Source: Anaerococcus senegalensis JC48 (lineage in GTDB: Bacteria > Bacillota > Clostridia > Tissierellales > Peptoniphilaceae). Taken from it: a DNA stretch of 64,000 nt. Shown one piece after another: positions 8,380 through 17,100 of the stretch. The stretch covers positions 21,404 to 85,403 of the forward strand of contig NZ_HE578909.1 of NCBI RefSeq assembly GCF_000321005.1. Direction: 5' to 3'. The translations under genes and the position numbers were made by a program. A model generated the notes under the pieces. It saw only the letters and a list, made by a program, of their open reading frames with translations. It had not been told where the DNA came from and made no database searches. Within the stretch, counting starts at the first letter, position 1, and the number at the start of each line of letters is the position of its first letter.

Positions 8380-9195
8380 TCACTTGTCAAAAAATACTTT
8401 TTCCAAAATATCAAAAACTCCATCTTGGTCATTTGAATAATCTGAAACAATATCAACCATTTCTTTTACACTTTTTCTACCATTTGAGCAAGTTGCAGAA
8501 ATTCCTGCAATTTCAAGCATTGACTTATCATTATTAGAATCTCCAATAGCAAGAGTTGAATTAATATCAATATTTAAAATTTTACAAAGTCTCTCAAGAG
8601 CTTGCCCCTTGTCAGCTTCTTTATTTAAAACCTCAAAAACTTCCGGCACATTTCTTACAGTTTGATAAGTTTTCAAAAGATTTTTATTGTGATTTTTTTC
8701 AAATTCATCAACTATTTCCCTATCACCCATAATTGTAATTCTATCAACACTTTGATTTTTATTTTTCTCATCAAATTTTTCAATAGGCATTTTTAAAAGT
8801 TTTGATTCAAATTGAAAATGTTTATTTATATTGTCGCTATTATTGTACAAATTATATTTATTATAAATTCCAATTTGAAGCTTGTCATTTATTATTTTTT
8901 TAAGATTTAAATAATCATCTATATGAAGGATTTTCTTGGAAATATCTGATTTGTCCTTGTTTTTTATAACAAGAGATCCGGTATTGGTTATTGAATAATC
9001 ATCATTAGAAAATAAATTCAAACGATCAAGAATCCAAGAAAATCCACCCACAGGTCTTCCAGTTGCAATTACAACAAAAATCCCCTTATCTCTTAATTTT
9101 TTTATAATTTTAAAATTTTTCTCAGAAACATTTTTATCAGAACTCAAAAGCGTCCCATCAAGGTCGATAGCTACAAGTTTTATATTTTTATCCAT
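8380..9195 (-). CDS. Cof-type HAD hydrolase
   Basis: Haloacid-dehalogenase superfamily sugar or nucleotide phosphatase with a C2 cap, 271 aa. Motif I is VAIDLDGTLL (nucleophile Asp about residue 11), motif II is VIATGRPVGG, and motif IV is AIGDSNNDKSML near the C-terminus. Such enzymes are promiscuous phosphatases in the cytoplasm, and the substrate cannot be read from sequence. It is a single leftward gene with its own terminator. Confidence 0.85.
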   Translation of the reverse strand: MDKNIKLVAIDLDGTLLSSDKNVSEKNFKIIKKLRDKGIFVVIATGRPVGGFSWILDRLNLFSNDDYSITNTGSLVIKNKDKSDISKKILHIDDYLNLKKIINDKLQIGIYNKYNLYNNSDNINKHFQFESKLLKMPIEKFDEKNKNQSVDRITIMGDREIVDEFEKNHNKNLLKTYQTVRNVPEVFEVLNKEADKGQALERLCKILNIDINSTLAIGDSNNDKSMLEIAGISATCSNGRKSVKEMVDIVSDYSNDQDGVFDILEKVFFDK

Positions 9196-9253
9196 TTTTA
9201 CTCCTAACTTAAATCTATTTTTATTCTATCACATAAAATTATTTATTTTAAAA

Positions 9254-9286
9254 TATAAAAAATAAGCCCTATTATAAAGGCTTATT
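9254..9286 (-). terminator. Terminator overlapping the hemZ stop
   Basis: AATAAGCC / GGCTTATT hairpin with a T tract on the minus strand. The hemZ stop codon lies within the loop side of the hairpin. Confidence 0.75.
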
Positions 9287-10576
9287 AATAAAATTTTTTA
9301 TTAATTTATTCTTATCAGAAATTTCTTTTTCTATATTTTTATAATAATCTCTTAGATTTCTTTCGTTTCTATATTTTTTCCCATTCATTAATTTTGAATT
9401 TGCATTCATTCCAAGACCTATTATATTTTCTAGCTCTTCATTTATCAAAATATTATATCTTTGAGCGGTATTCCCTTTTTCGTAACCTACATTTTCCAAA
9501 TTTCCTATAATATTTTTTTGCCTATAAAGATAATAGGGTTCATATGAATTTTCTTTGGTAAATTTTTCTATATCTTTTGAAATTTTTATAGCATCATTAC
9601 TATTTCCATTTATATTTTCTTCAAAATATTTAGACCCAACTTTTTGAGCTAGAGCGTGAAAAGTTATATTATCAGGATTTAAATCCTTTAAAATTTCAAA
9701 ATTTTTCCTAAAACTTTCTCTACTTTCTCCAAAAAGACCAATTATAAAATCCATATTTATAATAAAACCCAAATCTTTAGCATACTCATAAATTTTTATA
9801 AAGTTTTCAAAATCAATCGGCCTATTTACATTTTCTAAAACATTTTTTGAAAAAGTTTGAGGATTTAGAGAAATTCTTCCTACATTTTTTTCCTTAAATA
9901 AGTCCAATTTTTCAAAATCTAAGGTATCTTCTCTGCCTGCTTCTAAGGTAAATTCGTCAAAAGTAAATTTTTCATTTAATAAAGATAAAATCTTATCCAA
10001 TTCTTTAACAGATAAATTTGAAGGAGTTCCTCCTCCTAAATAAATTGTATCCAATTTTTGATCTATCTTTATCCCTTTTATTTCTTTTAATAAAAAATCT
10101 ACATATTGATTTTTATCTACTGCCTTTGACACAATAGTAGGATAAGAACAGTACCTACACCTTTGAGGGCAAAAAGGAATATTTATATAAAGATTAAAAG
10201 ATTTTGGATTAAAATTTAGTCTATCCTGGCTTTCTTTTACACTTTTTAAAAGATTAATTTTTTCATCACTTACTTTATAAATATTTTTCAAATCTTCTAA
10301 ACTGTGATTTTTGAGAAGTTTTGATGGTTTTGACCCTGTCAAAATTCCCCAAGGAGAAGATTTTTTTGATTCATCTTTTAAAATTTCAAATAAAATTTCT
10401 TTTAATTTTAAATTAGAATCAAAAAAGTAAGACTTATCTTTTGTAGTAATAAGTCCATTTTTAATTGAAATATCACCATTTTCTTCTACAAAAGAAAAGT
10501 CTTTTTTATCATAAAAAATATTTAAAATATCATATACAATTTTTCTTAAATTTTCATTTTCTAAATATATTTTCAT
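9272..10576 (-). CDS. hemZ: Coproporphyrinogen III dehydrogenase-like radical SAM protein HemZ
   Basis: Radical SAM enzyme of 434 aa. The cluster motif CPQRCRYCSYP (Cx3Cx2C, about residues 167-177) is preceded by IPF, and the HemZ-type N-terminal segment WGILTGSKPSKLL is present (about 100-112). HemN/HemZ relatives oxidise coproporphyrinogen or transfer methyl/heme groups, and HemZ in low-GC Gram-positives is poorly characterised. No other haem genes are in the window, so its substrate is uncertain. Its start overlaps the end of the HAD-CpXC gene by 4 bases. Confidence 0.8.
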   Translation of the reverse strand: MKIYLENENLRKIVYDILNIFYDKKDFSFVEENGDISIKNGLITTKDKSYFFDSNLKLKEILFEILKDESKKSSPWGILTGSKPSKLLKNHSLEDLKNIYKVSDEKINLLKSVKESQDRLNFNPKSFNLYINIPFCPQRCRYCSYPTIVSKAVDKNQYVDFLLKEIKGIKIDQKLDTIYLGGGTPSNLSVKELDKILSLLNEKFTFDEFTLEAGREDTLDFEKLDLFKEKNVGRISLNPQTFSKNVLENVNRPIDFENFIKIYEYAKDLGFIINMDFIIGLFGESRESFRKNFEILKDLNPDNITFHALAQKVGSKYFEENINGNSNDAIKISKDIEKFTKENSYEPYYLYRQKNIIGNLENVGYEKGNTAQRYNILINEELENIIGLGMNANSKLMNGKKYRNERNLRDYYKNIEKEISDKNKLIKNFINKPL

Positions 10577-11850
10577 ATTTCTTTTACTATTTTCCTAGCC
10601 CAGTTTTGATCTATCACTTCTGTATTTTTTATATCTATGAAAGGAATATATTTTTCATACAAACTTTCATACAAATCGCTTATAAAGGGCATTTTAAATT
10701 TACCCTCTTTACTATTTATAATAAATTCATTATCTTTATAATAAATTTTTAAAATATCATCATTATTAAATTTAAAATCTGGACTTTGCATCAATACCAA
10801 TTTCATTATTTCAACTATATTATCAATTTTTCCATCATTAAAAATCGAAATTTTTTCTTTCAAATCATTATCATCTTGGCACATTCTTATCAAAAAATCA
10901 CTAGCCTTATTTTTATTAAACTTATCCAAAAGTTTCAAAGAAGACTTAAAAGCAAGCTGATTTCTTTTTTGACTAAATTTAGGATCATTTACAAACATTA
11001 ATTTTTTGTCATTATCTGTATAAACATACCTATAATTTAATTTAAATAATTTTTTACAAGAAGGACATTCGATAAGGCCAATATTTTCTAGAAAATCTTT
11101 AGCATTTATAGAAAAAACTGCAGTTGGCAAAGATTTTGTAAAATTTGCCCCACAAGATGGACATGATAATTTAAAATCTTTATTTCTATTATCTATTTTT
11201 TCATTATTTTTTATATATGATAAAAATTCATCAAGTGATGAAAAAACCAAGTCTGCTTGACTTTTAATAAGCTCAGATTCATCCAAATCAATTATTAAAA
11301 CGACTTTAGCGCCACTTTTTTTGGCTGCTTTTACTCCTGCCAAGGAGTCTTCAATAATATAAGTTTTATTTTTATCTGCACCAATTTTTTCCATTGCCAA
11401 ATTAAAAATTTGCGGATCAGGTTTTCCTTTTGTGATATCATCTGATGAAATTATTTCATCAAAATAATCTCTCACTCCTTCCCTATCAAGTAAAAAATCA
11501 ATTCTACTTTTTATAGAAGATGATGCAAGAGCAATATTTTTATTATTTTCTCTCAAATATAATAATAAATTCAAAAGTCCTGGTTTTTTTAAACTGTAAT
11601 CAAGCTCATTAAATTTTTTATCTCTCAATTCATTTAAATTTTTACGTATTCTAATAGCCTCTTTTTCATCCATGGAAAAATTTTCTACCATATAAGCTAT
11701 TGATTCATTGCTTTGTTTACCAGATAAACGAACTTTATCTTCTAATCCAAAAATAAATCCTTCTTTTTTTGCAATATCTAACCAAGTTTGATAATAAAAT
11801 TTTTCAGTATCAAAAATGGTTCCATCCATATCAAAAATAAAATTATCCAT
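10573..11850 (-). CDS. HAD phosphatase (beta-PGM-like) fused to a CpXC zinc domain
   Basis: Two-part protein of 425 aa. Residues 1-215 form a beta-phosphoglucomutase-like HAD domain (FDMDGTIFDTE nucleophile motif, ASSS motif II, KPDPQIF and EDSLAGVKAA motifs). The remaining half begins with SCPSCGANF and a second ECPSCKKLF pair, the layout of a CpXC zinc-binding domain, followed by an uncharacterised region. The start at 11850 (MDNFIF) is 1 base after the upstream stop; a TTG at 11862 would overlap that gene. The HAD half would dephosphorylate or isomerise a small sugar phosphate, and the role of the zinc half is unknown. Confidence 0.75.
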   Translation of the reverse strand: MDNFIFDMDGTIFDTEKFYYQTWLDIAKKEGFIFGLEDKVRLSGKQSNESIAYMVENFSMDEKEAIRIRKNLNELRDKKFNELDYSLKKPGLLNLLLYLRENNKNIALASSSIKSRIDFLLDREGVRDYFDEIISSDDITKGKPDPQIFNLAMEKIGADKNKTYIIEDSLAGVKAAKKSGAKVVLIIDLDESELIKSQADLVFSSLDEFLSYIKNNEKIDNRNKDFKLSCPSCGANFTKSLPTAVFSINAKDFLENIGLIECPSCKKLFKLNYRYVYTDNDKKLMFVNDPKFSQKRNQLAFKSSLKLLDKFNKNKASDFLIRMCQDDNDLKEKISIFNDGKIDNIVEIMKLVLMQSPDFKFNNDDILKIYYKDNEFIINSKEGKFKMPFISDLYESLYEKYIPFIDIKNTEVIDQNWARKIVKEI

Positions 11851-11851
11851 A

Positions 11852-12298
11852 TTAAAACTCAATTAAATTCAATCCCAATTCTTCATCAAATTTTCTATTG
11901 ATATCACCATCAATTATTGTTACAAAAATTTCTGCTGTCAAAGAAATTACAGCTTCATTTAGATGTCCTGCTATAGCGTCTCCAGAAATTCCTCCAGTTA
12001 GAGCATTGGTTTTCGCTTTTCCACAAGTAATGTGTAAATGAGTATAAAGTTTTCCATCTTTATTAGAAATATTTCCACAAAGATTTGCAATTTCTAAATC
12101 TTCTTCATATTTTTTTATTTTATAATCTTTAGTTTTTGGGTCAAAAAGTCCAAGATCAAGATTATCAGTTGCCCCAATTCCTGTCAAAAAACCTGCCTTA
12201 ACATTTTCTTTTTCAAGAATATTTCTAACAGATTCAACAAGCTTGTCGCCCTTTTTTAATCTAATAACTAATTTATCACCAAATCTTTTATAAATCAT
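11852..12298 (-). CDS. PPC/DUF296 domain protein
   Basis: Stand-alone PPC domain (the former DUF296) of 148 aa. Conserved TGIGA (about residues 40-44), THLHITCGK (about 86-94) and AGHL segments provide the metal-binding histidines and the trimer core. Bacterial single-domain members are sometimes annotated as DNA-binding, but there is no AT-hook here, so a metabolic or regulatory role remains open. It starts the leftward series running into the HAD-CpXC gene and hemZ, with almost no spacing. Confidence 0.75.
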   Translation of the reverse strand: MIYKRFGDKLVIRLKKGDKLVESVRNILEKENVKAGFLTGIGATDNLDLGLFDPKTKDYKIKKYEEDLEIANLCGNISNKDGKLYTHLHITCGKAKTNALTGGISGDAIAGHLNEAVISLTAEIFVTIIDGDINRKFDEELGLNLIEF

Positions 12299-12429
12299 AA
12301 AAAAATCCTTTCATTTTTCAATTTGAATTTCGCATTCTTTAAACATTATACCCAAACATAAGATAGTTGTTGATTTTTAAAATTAAATTTTTAATTTTTA
12401 TTTTTAAAATAAATTATTTTATTAAATTA

Positions 12430-12875
12430 ATACTTCGTAATGTTAGAGCGGAGGAAATGGGGGAGTTTCGATTCTCCCCCTTTTTTCTCCCCTTAACGAC
12501 CCCCTCTTTTTTGCCCCCCTGCAACCGACCATTGCATGGAGCTTTTCTTGTAAGAAGCTTCGCTTCTTTCAAGTTTTTAAAGTTTAATTGCTATTTAAAA
12601 ATAATTATGATTTCGGGTAAATTCTTAGAGAAATTTTTTTAACCTTAGTAGTTATTTTTTCTCTTTTAATGAACTTTGAATTTATTTTCGGTATTTATTT
12701 TTATTAAATTCGGATAATTAAATTAAAAAGTGAAAGAAACGTAAGTTTCTTTCTAATTTTTGCTCCCTGCAAGGGCCGGTTAAGGGGGTTCGTTAAAAGG
12801 GGTTTAAGGGGAAAAATTGTGGGGACAATCGGAAGTCCCCTAATCTGTCCCCTTAATAACGAAGAATTATATAAT
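12430..12875. repeat. GC-rich imperfect inverted repeat, two arms of about 120 bases
   Basis: This gap of about 640 bases (12299-12936) has no gene. It holds two related GC-rich blocks in opposite orientation. The left arm has a hairpin GGGGGAG...CTCCCCC at 12459-12480, a run of CCCC blocks, TGCATGGAGC, and an AAGAAGC/GCTTCTT hairpin ending near 12570. The right arm, read backwards, has the same order: the GGGGACAATCGGAAGTCCCC hairpin at 12821-12840, CCCC blocks, GCAGGGAGC, and a GAAAGAAAC/GTTTCTTTC hairpin (12732-12753). Similarity continues outward through a CTTCGTNAT motif. It looks like a paired degenerate repetitive element. Confidence 0.6.
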
Positions 12876-12921
12876 TACGAAAATAAAATATAAGATTAAA
12901 AAATCAAAAAAATCAGCATTT

Positions 12922-12943
12922 AAAAAAGGACTATTTCTAGTCC
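12922..12943 (-). terminator. Terminator overlapping the ECF gene stop
   Basis: GGACTAGAAATAGTCC hairpin followed by six T on the minus strand. The first arm contains the stop codon of the ECF transporter gene. Confidence 0.85.
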
Positions 12944-13479
12944 ATTTTTACTCTTTTTGCTACTGCAATTGCAAATATACTTGCAACTATTACAGAAATT
13001 ATTCCGTTTATTGAGGAAACTCCCAGTTTTTGCAAAACTTCTACCATATTTGCTTCAAATGATAAGCCCATAGCTATTTTATTTTTTATAAATGTGTACA
13101 ATAAATAAAGAATTATATATGTTACTTGCCCACAAAATCCAGCAAGGGCTGCTTTTAATTTTTCGTTTTTAATTTTTACTTTTTTAAAGACTAGACCTGC
13201 AACAAAACCCATCATAAATTTATTTATGAAAGTAAATGGAGCTGATGCAAAATAAAGTGGATTTGTTAAATCAAAAATTGCAGAACCTATTCCTGCAGCA
13301 AGTCCACCAAGTCCTGGTCCTAAAATTATTCCTCCTAAAAGACAAAATACATTTCCCAAATGAAATCTTGTATCTCCCATTGGTGTTTTTAGTGGAATTT
13401 GAAAAAATGCTGAAAAAATAAATACCAAGGCTATAAAAAGTCCTGTGTATGTAATTTTTTTTGTAGTTAATTTATTCAT
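12937..13479 (-). CDS. ECF transporter substrate-binding (S) component
   Basis: Small membrane protein of 180 aa with about six hydrophobic spans. The N-terminal KKITYTGLFIALVFIFSAFF and the LGGIILGPGLGGLAAGIG loop are typical of vitamin-type ECF S components. It would bind a cofactor precursor and work with a shared EcfA/A'/T energising module encoded elsewhere. The vitamin cannot be assigned. No riboswitch fold was recognised in the 218 bases upstream. The start at 13479 is backed by GGGAGGATTT immediately upstream. Confidence 0.8.
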   Translation of the reverse strand: MNKLTTKKITYTGLFIALVFIFSAFFQIPLKTPMGDTRFHLGNVFCLLGGIILGPGLGGLAAGIGSAIFDLTNPLYFASAPFTFINKFMMGFVAGLVFKKVKIKNEKLKAALAGFCGQVTYIILYLLYTFIKNKIAMGLSFEANMVEVLQKLGVSSINGIISVIVASIFAIAVAKRVKMD

Positions 13480-13625
13480 AAATCCTCCCAATAAATTTAT
13501 TATTACTAATCAATTATATATTATATTTTAAATTGTGTAAATATTTCATTTTCTCTTATAAATTTTTATAAATATTCAAAATTTACTTTCTTTAATTTCT
13601 TAAATTTTATCGTAAAATATTAGAA

Positions 13626-13668
13626 TGTAACATGGGTTACAGAATTTTATTTATTTTTTTAATATAAT
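13626..13668 (+). promoter_or_regulatory. Promoter with TGTAAC-N4-GTTACA operator-like palindrome
   Basis: TATAAT at 13663-13668 lies about 30 bases before the ATG of the next gene. A perfect palindrome TGTAAC-ATGG-GTTACA (13626-13641) occupies the -35 area. The location suggests binding by a dimeric regulator; the factor is not identified. Confidence 0.5.
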
Positions 13669-13697
13669 GAATTTAAAATAGTTTAAAGGAGTTTTAA

Positions 13698-14354
13698 ATG
13701 AGTGAATTTTTAGGACCAATACATTTTATGATGTATGATAAGATAAAGTTTCAAGATAAAATAACAAATTTTATTTTGGATGGAAATACAAAAGAAATCG
13801 ATGAAAAAATTTCCCCTGTTTCAACAGATAATTTGGAAAATTTAATCGACCAAGAAAATATTCACGGTTGGCTTGATTCAAAAATTGATGTTGTTGAAAA
13901 TAGACTTGCCTATGCAATAAAAAATAGTCAAGACACAAAAGAAAAGTTATTTGAATTTGGAAAAAAACAAGCAGATGGAAAAAATTTCTCTAATTATAAT
14001 GAAATTTTTGAGGATTTAAATACAATGATGCTTGATGGAATGCCTTGTGATAACGGACTTTCTGCAACAATCGATGAAAATGGAGATTTATTTTTAATTA
14101 CAAATGTAAATACTCACGAAAAATATTTCAAAGATTTTATAAATCCAGATGATTCTCTTTCAAATACTTGTGAAGGAGGCCACAGTCACGATCACCACGA
14201 AGCTTTTGAAATTAATAAAAATGGTTTTGAATTAAAAGAAGAAAAATCCCCATACCATGAATTTAGATATGAATTTTTGAAGGGATATTTCCATAATTCC
14301 CCTTATGGAGTAGACCTTGTTGGTGGAATTAATTATAGGATTTACAAAAAATAA
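13698..14354 (+). CDS. Conserved-looking hypothetical protein with His-rich loop
   Basis: Soluble protein of 218 aa that I cannot assign to a family with confidence. It begins MSEFLGPIHFMMYDKIKFQD, has a central CDNG segment and a histidine-rich stretch CEGGHSHDHHEAFE (about residues 158-171) that could bind a transition metal. It ends in HEFRYEFLKGYFHNSPY. There is no signal peptide or membrane span. The ribosome site AAAGGAGTTTTAA is strong. It is monocistronic, with a palindrome over its promoter and a bidirectional terminator after it, so it is probably regulated on its own. Confidence 0.7.
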   Translation: MSEFLGPIHFMMYDKIKFQDKITNFILDGNTKEIDEKISPVSTDNLENLIDQENIHGWLDSKIDVVENRLAYAIKNSQDTKEKLFEFGKKQADGKNFSNYNEIFEDLNTMMLDGMPCDNGLSATIDENGDLFLITNVNTHEKYFKDFINPDDSLSNTCEGGHSHDHHEAFEINKNGFELKEEKSPYHEFRYEFLKGYFHNSPYGVDLVGGINYRIYKK

Positions 14355-14366
14355 ATCAGAGTTTAA

Positions 14367-14396
14367 AAAGAGCAAGAATAAACTTGCTCTTTTTTA
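14367..14396. terminator. Bidirectional terminator between convergent genes
   Basis: AAAGAGCAAG / CTTGCTCTTT hairpin with T on one side and A on the other. It serves both the rightward hypothetical gene and the leftward ABC permease gene. Confidence 0.85.
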
Positions 14397-15623
14397 TCTA
14401 TTATTTTTTATTTTTTTAATTTTTAATTTTTTTCCTCTTCCAAATAATTTGTTTGTTGAATAATTTAGAATGTTTTTCTTATATACTCTTGCAGCAACTA
14501 TATACATTAGAATTATTCCAAGCAATAAAATTACTAGGGAAATCATTCCTTGGAAAAGACTTGCATTTTCGTAAATCAATCTCATTGGCATGAAAAATGT
14601 TGATAAGAATGGAATATATGAAAGTATTTTTATAAATAAATTTGGTTCGCTTCCTACAAATGATGTTGAAATAAAATAGCAAAACATTATTATTAGCATA
14701 ATTGGTGTTGCCATTTTTCCAGCGTCTTCTTGTTTTTGTACCAAAGATCCAAGCATGGCTGAAAGGATTATATATAAAATCAATCCCAAAACCATAAATA
14801 AAACTATTTCAATAACCAAGTTTGTGTTTATTCCCTTGAATAAATCAGAAATATTTAAATCTAACATTGAACTTATCTTATCATAAAAACCTGTAAATTT
14901 AATTATAGCAAATCCTACAAGTCCCAAAATTAAATATATGCCAAAATGAACGAGCATGGCAAGGATAGTTCCAAAAATTTTTCCTGCCATATAAGTTCCT
15001 GCCCTTACTGATGAGAAAATAAATTCAAGCATTTTTGATCCCTTTTCTATTGCTATATCTTGCATTATTATTTGTGAATAAAAAATTAATACAAAATACA
15101 TAACAAAAATTGTAGCAAATAGAGCAACCATATTTCCAGGATTTTTTAGATTATCTTTTATTTCATGAAGCTTAACTTGAGGTTTTTGGCTAATTATTGC
15201 ATTTTGCTTGGCATTTATATTTGAATTTTTCAAGTTTTCTTTTCTTTGCATGGACTCTGCCAAAGAATTTATAACAAGCATTGGGGTTTTTGCTGTTGTA
15301 TCTCCATAATAATCAAAATTTAAAAGTCCATCTTTATTTTTCACTTCAAGGTAAGCTGAAATTTCCTTATCATCAAGGGCTTTTTTGGCCTCATTTTTTT
15401 CCTTAAATTCAAAATCTACCATAGGATTATTTTGGAAATTTTCCTTATATTTCTCCTCACTTACAATAGCAATTGTGTCAGGAGTCTTGGTTGAATAGGA
15501 AATATAAGAAACTATTCCAATAATTACTGCCATTATAAAAGGCATAAGAACCATAACCCAAAAAGAACCAGATTTTAGATGTTTTTTTAAGGTATCAATA
15601 GATACAGTCATAAATCTATTCAT
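14394..15623 (-). CDS. ABC-2 type exporter permease, NatB-like
   Basis: Membrane permease of 409 aa. There is one N-terminal span (about residues 22-45), a large extracellular loop with Lys/Asn-rich sequence (about 50-165), and five to six C-terminal spans. This is the ABC2_membrane_3 layout seen in NatB-type Na+ or drug/peptide exporters. The start at 15623 is used because GGTGGAAGAAA precedes it, and it overlaps the ATPase gene end by 8 bases, so the pair is coupled. The substrate is unknown. Confidence 0.8.
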   Translation of the reverse strand: MNRFMTVSIDTLKKHLKSGSFWVMVLMPFIMAVIIGIVSYISYSTKTPDTIAIVSEEKYKENFQNNPMVDFEFKEKNEAKKALDDKEISAYLEVKNKDGLLNFDYYGDTTAKTPMLVINSLAESMQRKENLKNSNINAKQNAIISQKPQVKLHEIKDNLKNPGNMVALFATIFVMYFVLIFYSQIIMQDIAIEKGSKMLEFIFSSVRAGTYMAGKIFGTILAMLVHFGIYLILGLVGFAIIKFTGFYDKISSMLDLNISDLFKGINTNLVIEIVLFMVLGLILYIILSAMLGSLVQKQEDAGKMATPIMLIIMFCYFISTSFVGSEPNLFIKILSYIPFLSTFFMPMRLIYENASLFQGMISLVILLLGIILMYIVAARVYKKNILNYSTNKLFGRGKKLKIKKIKNNR

Positions 15624-16506
15624 TTTCTTCCACCTTTCTTGCAAAAATTTCATTTAATGTTGGAGGTGATTGGTCAAAATATGGAACAAAACCTATACTA
15701 TCGACAATTTTTTTGAAAATTATCTTAGCATAATCCTCTTCTTTTAAAATAAAAGTCCATTTATCTCCATCTTGTGAAATCATTTCAATATTTTCGTCAT
15801 TTAGGAAAAACAAATCCTCGCTTGATTCAACAACTAATTTATTCCTTTCATAAGAATTTCTGATTTCTTGAGGAGATCCGTTTAAAACTATATTTCCTTT
15901 TTTTAACATGATTAATTTTTTGCAAAGACTTTCCACATTTTCCATATTGTGAGATGAGAACATAATTGTTGTTCCTTCTTTGTTTACATCTTTAATTATT
16001 TTTTCCAAAAGTCTAATATTATATGGATCAAGACCTGAAAATGGCTCATCCAAAATAACAAATTCTGGTTTATAAATTAAAGCACATAGAAGTTGAACTT
16101 TTTGTTGGTTTCCTTTGGAAAGCTCTTTTATTTTTGATGATAATTTTCCATCAATTTCAAAATAATCAAACCATTCTTTTAATTTTTGATCTGAAATTTT
16201 TTCCATTTTATTTAATTTTGCAAAATATCTAATTTGATCTTCAACTTTTCTTTTAGGATCTAAAGATCTTTCCTCTGGCAAAAAACCAATTTTTTCTAAA
16301 GGAACTTTTGAAAATTTCTTGCCATTATAAGTAATATTACCTTCATATTTTGTATAAAAGTTCATTATACATCTAAATAGGGTCGATTTTCCTGCACCAT
16401 TTTGGCCTATAACTCCAAAAAGTTCCCCATCTTTTACTTCAAAATCTACTCTTTTTAAAGCATCAAGATCGCCAAAACTTTTACTTAGCTTATCTACTTT
16501 TAGCAT
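15616..16506 (-). CDS. ABC transporter ATP-binding protein, NatA-like
   Basis: Cytoplasmic ATPase of 296 aa that powers the permease at 14394. It has Walker A GQNGAGKST (about residues 34-42), Q-loop GFLPEERSLD, signature LSKGNQQKVQ, Walker B FVILDEPFSGLDP and the H-loop SSHNME. The extra C-terminal 80 residues match the DUF4162-like extension common in this exporter class. It is the first gene of a two-gene operon. Confidence 0.9.
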   Translation of the reverse strand: MLKVDKLSKSFGDLDALKRVDFEVKDGELFGVIGQNGAGKSTLFRCIMNFYTKYEGNITYNGKKFSKVPLEKIGFLPEERSLDPKRKVEDQIRYFAKLNKMEKISDQKLKEWFDYFEIDGKLSSKIKELSKGNQQKVQLLCALIYKPEFVILDEPFSGLDPYNIRLLEKIIKDVNKEGTTIMFSSHNMENVESLCKKLIMLKKGNIVLNGSPQEIRNSYERNKLVVESSEDLFFLNDENIEMISQDGDKWTFILKEEDYAKIIFKKIVDSIGFVPYFDQSPPTLNEIFARKVEENE

Positions 16507-16564
16507 AAATGCTCCTTAATTTTGTAAAAACCTATTCATGATTATTTTAACATACAAATTGTAA

Positions 16565-16596
16565 TAAAAAAAGATAAGAAATTATTCCTTATCTTT
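16565..16596 (-). terminator. Terminator overlapping the FUSC gene stop
   Basis: AAAGATAAG / CTTATCTTT hairpin followed by a T run on the minus strand. The stop codon of the FUSC gene lies in one arm. Confidence 0.75.
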
Positions 16597-17100
16597 CTGT
16601 TTTTCAAACTTTATAAATTTTAAAATTTCAAAATCTATTGAATTAACTAAAATGGCAACTAAAACTCCGACCAAGGTATCAAAAACCCTGTTTACTGCAA
16701 AATCAATTGCCCCAAAATTTTCTCCTGCATGATTAATTGACACCGATGCCAAGACTATACACATTATAGAAATTGCATTAGGTTTTTCTAATGAAGAAAC
16801 TAGCCAAATTAAAAATGCCATAATTACAGAGAGCAAAAAATACTCTTCTATTTCATTTGTAAGATTTTTCTTTACAAACAAAAGATATAAAAAACCAACA
16901 AAACCACCAATAAAAGTCCCCAAAATTCTATTTAGCCCAATATCAATAGAATCTGTCACATCATTTTTAGTACAAATTATTGCAGCAATAGCTGAGTAAA
17001 ATGGAAGAGCACTAGCTGACCTAAAATGCGAAATAGTAAATGACAAAAAAACTGCTAAAGAAGTTTTAAAAATTCTTTGTCCAGGTCTTTTAAAATTCAT
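16582..17100 (-). CDS. FUSC/aromatic-acid exporter family membrane protein
   Basis: Short integral membrane protein of 172 aa with five to six spans. It opens RPGQRIFKTSLAVFLSF and continues with NRILGTFIGGFVGFLY, the signature of the ArAE_1/DUF939 half of fusaric-acid-resistance-type proteins. The cytoplasmic half found in longer members is missing, as is usual for the short Firmicutes form. It is cotranscribed with the nucleoside hydrolase gene, overlapping by 4 bases. The substrate is unknown. Confidence 0.75.
   Translation of the reverse strand: MNFKRPGQRIFKTSLAVFLSFTISHFRSASALPFYSAIAAIICTKNDVTDSIDIGLNRILGTFIGGFVGFLYLLFVKKNLTNEIEEYFLLSVIMAFLIWLVSSLEKPNAISIMCIVLASVSINHAGENFGAIDFAVNRVFDTLVGVLVAILVNSIDFEILKFIKFEKQKDKE

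Noticed and set aside
12367..12642. 91-codon frame in the GC-rich repeat
   Set aside because: It reads through the CCCC blocks and hairpins of the inverted repeat and has no coding character.
13480..13625. Possible vitamin riboswitch before the ECF S component gene
   Set aside because: No conserved core of TPP, FMN, cobalamin, THF or preQ1 elements could be recognised, and the region is only AT-rich.
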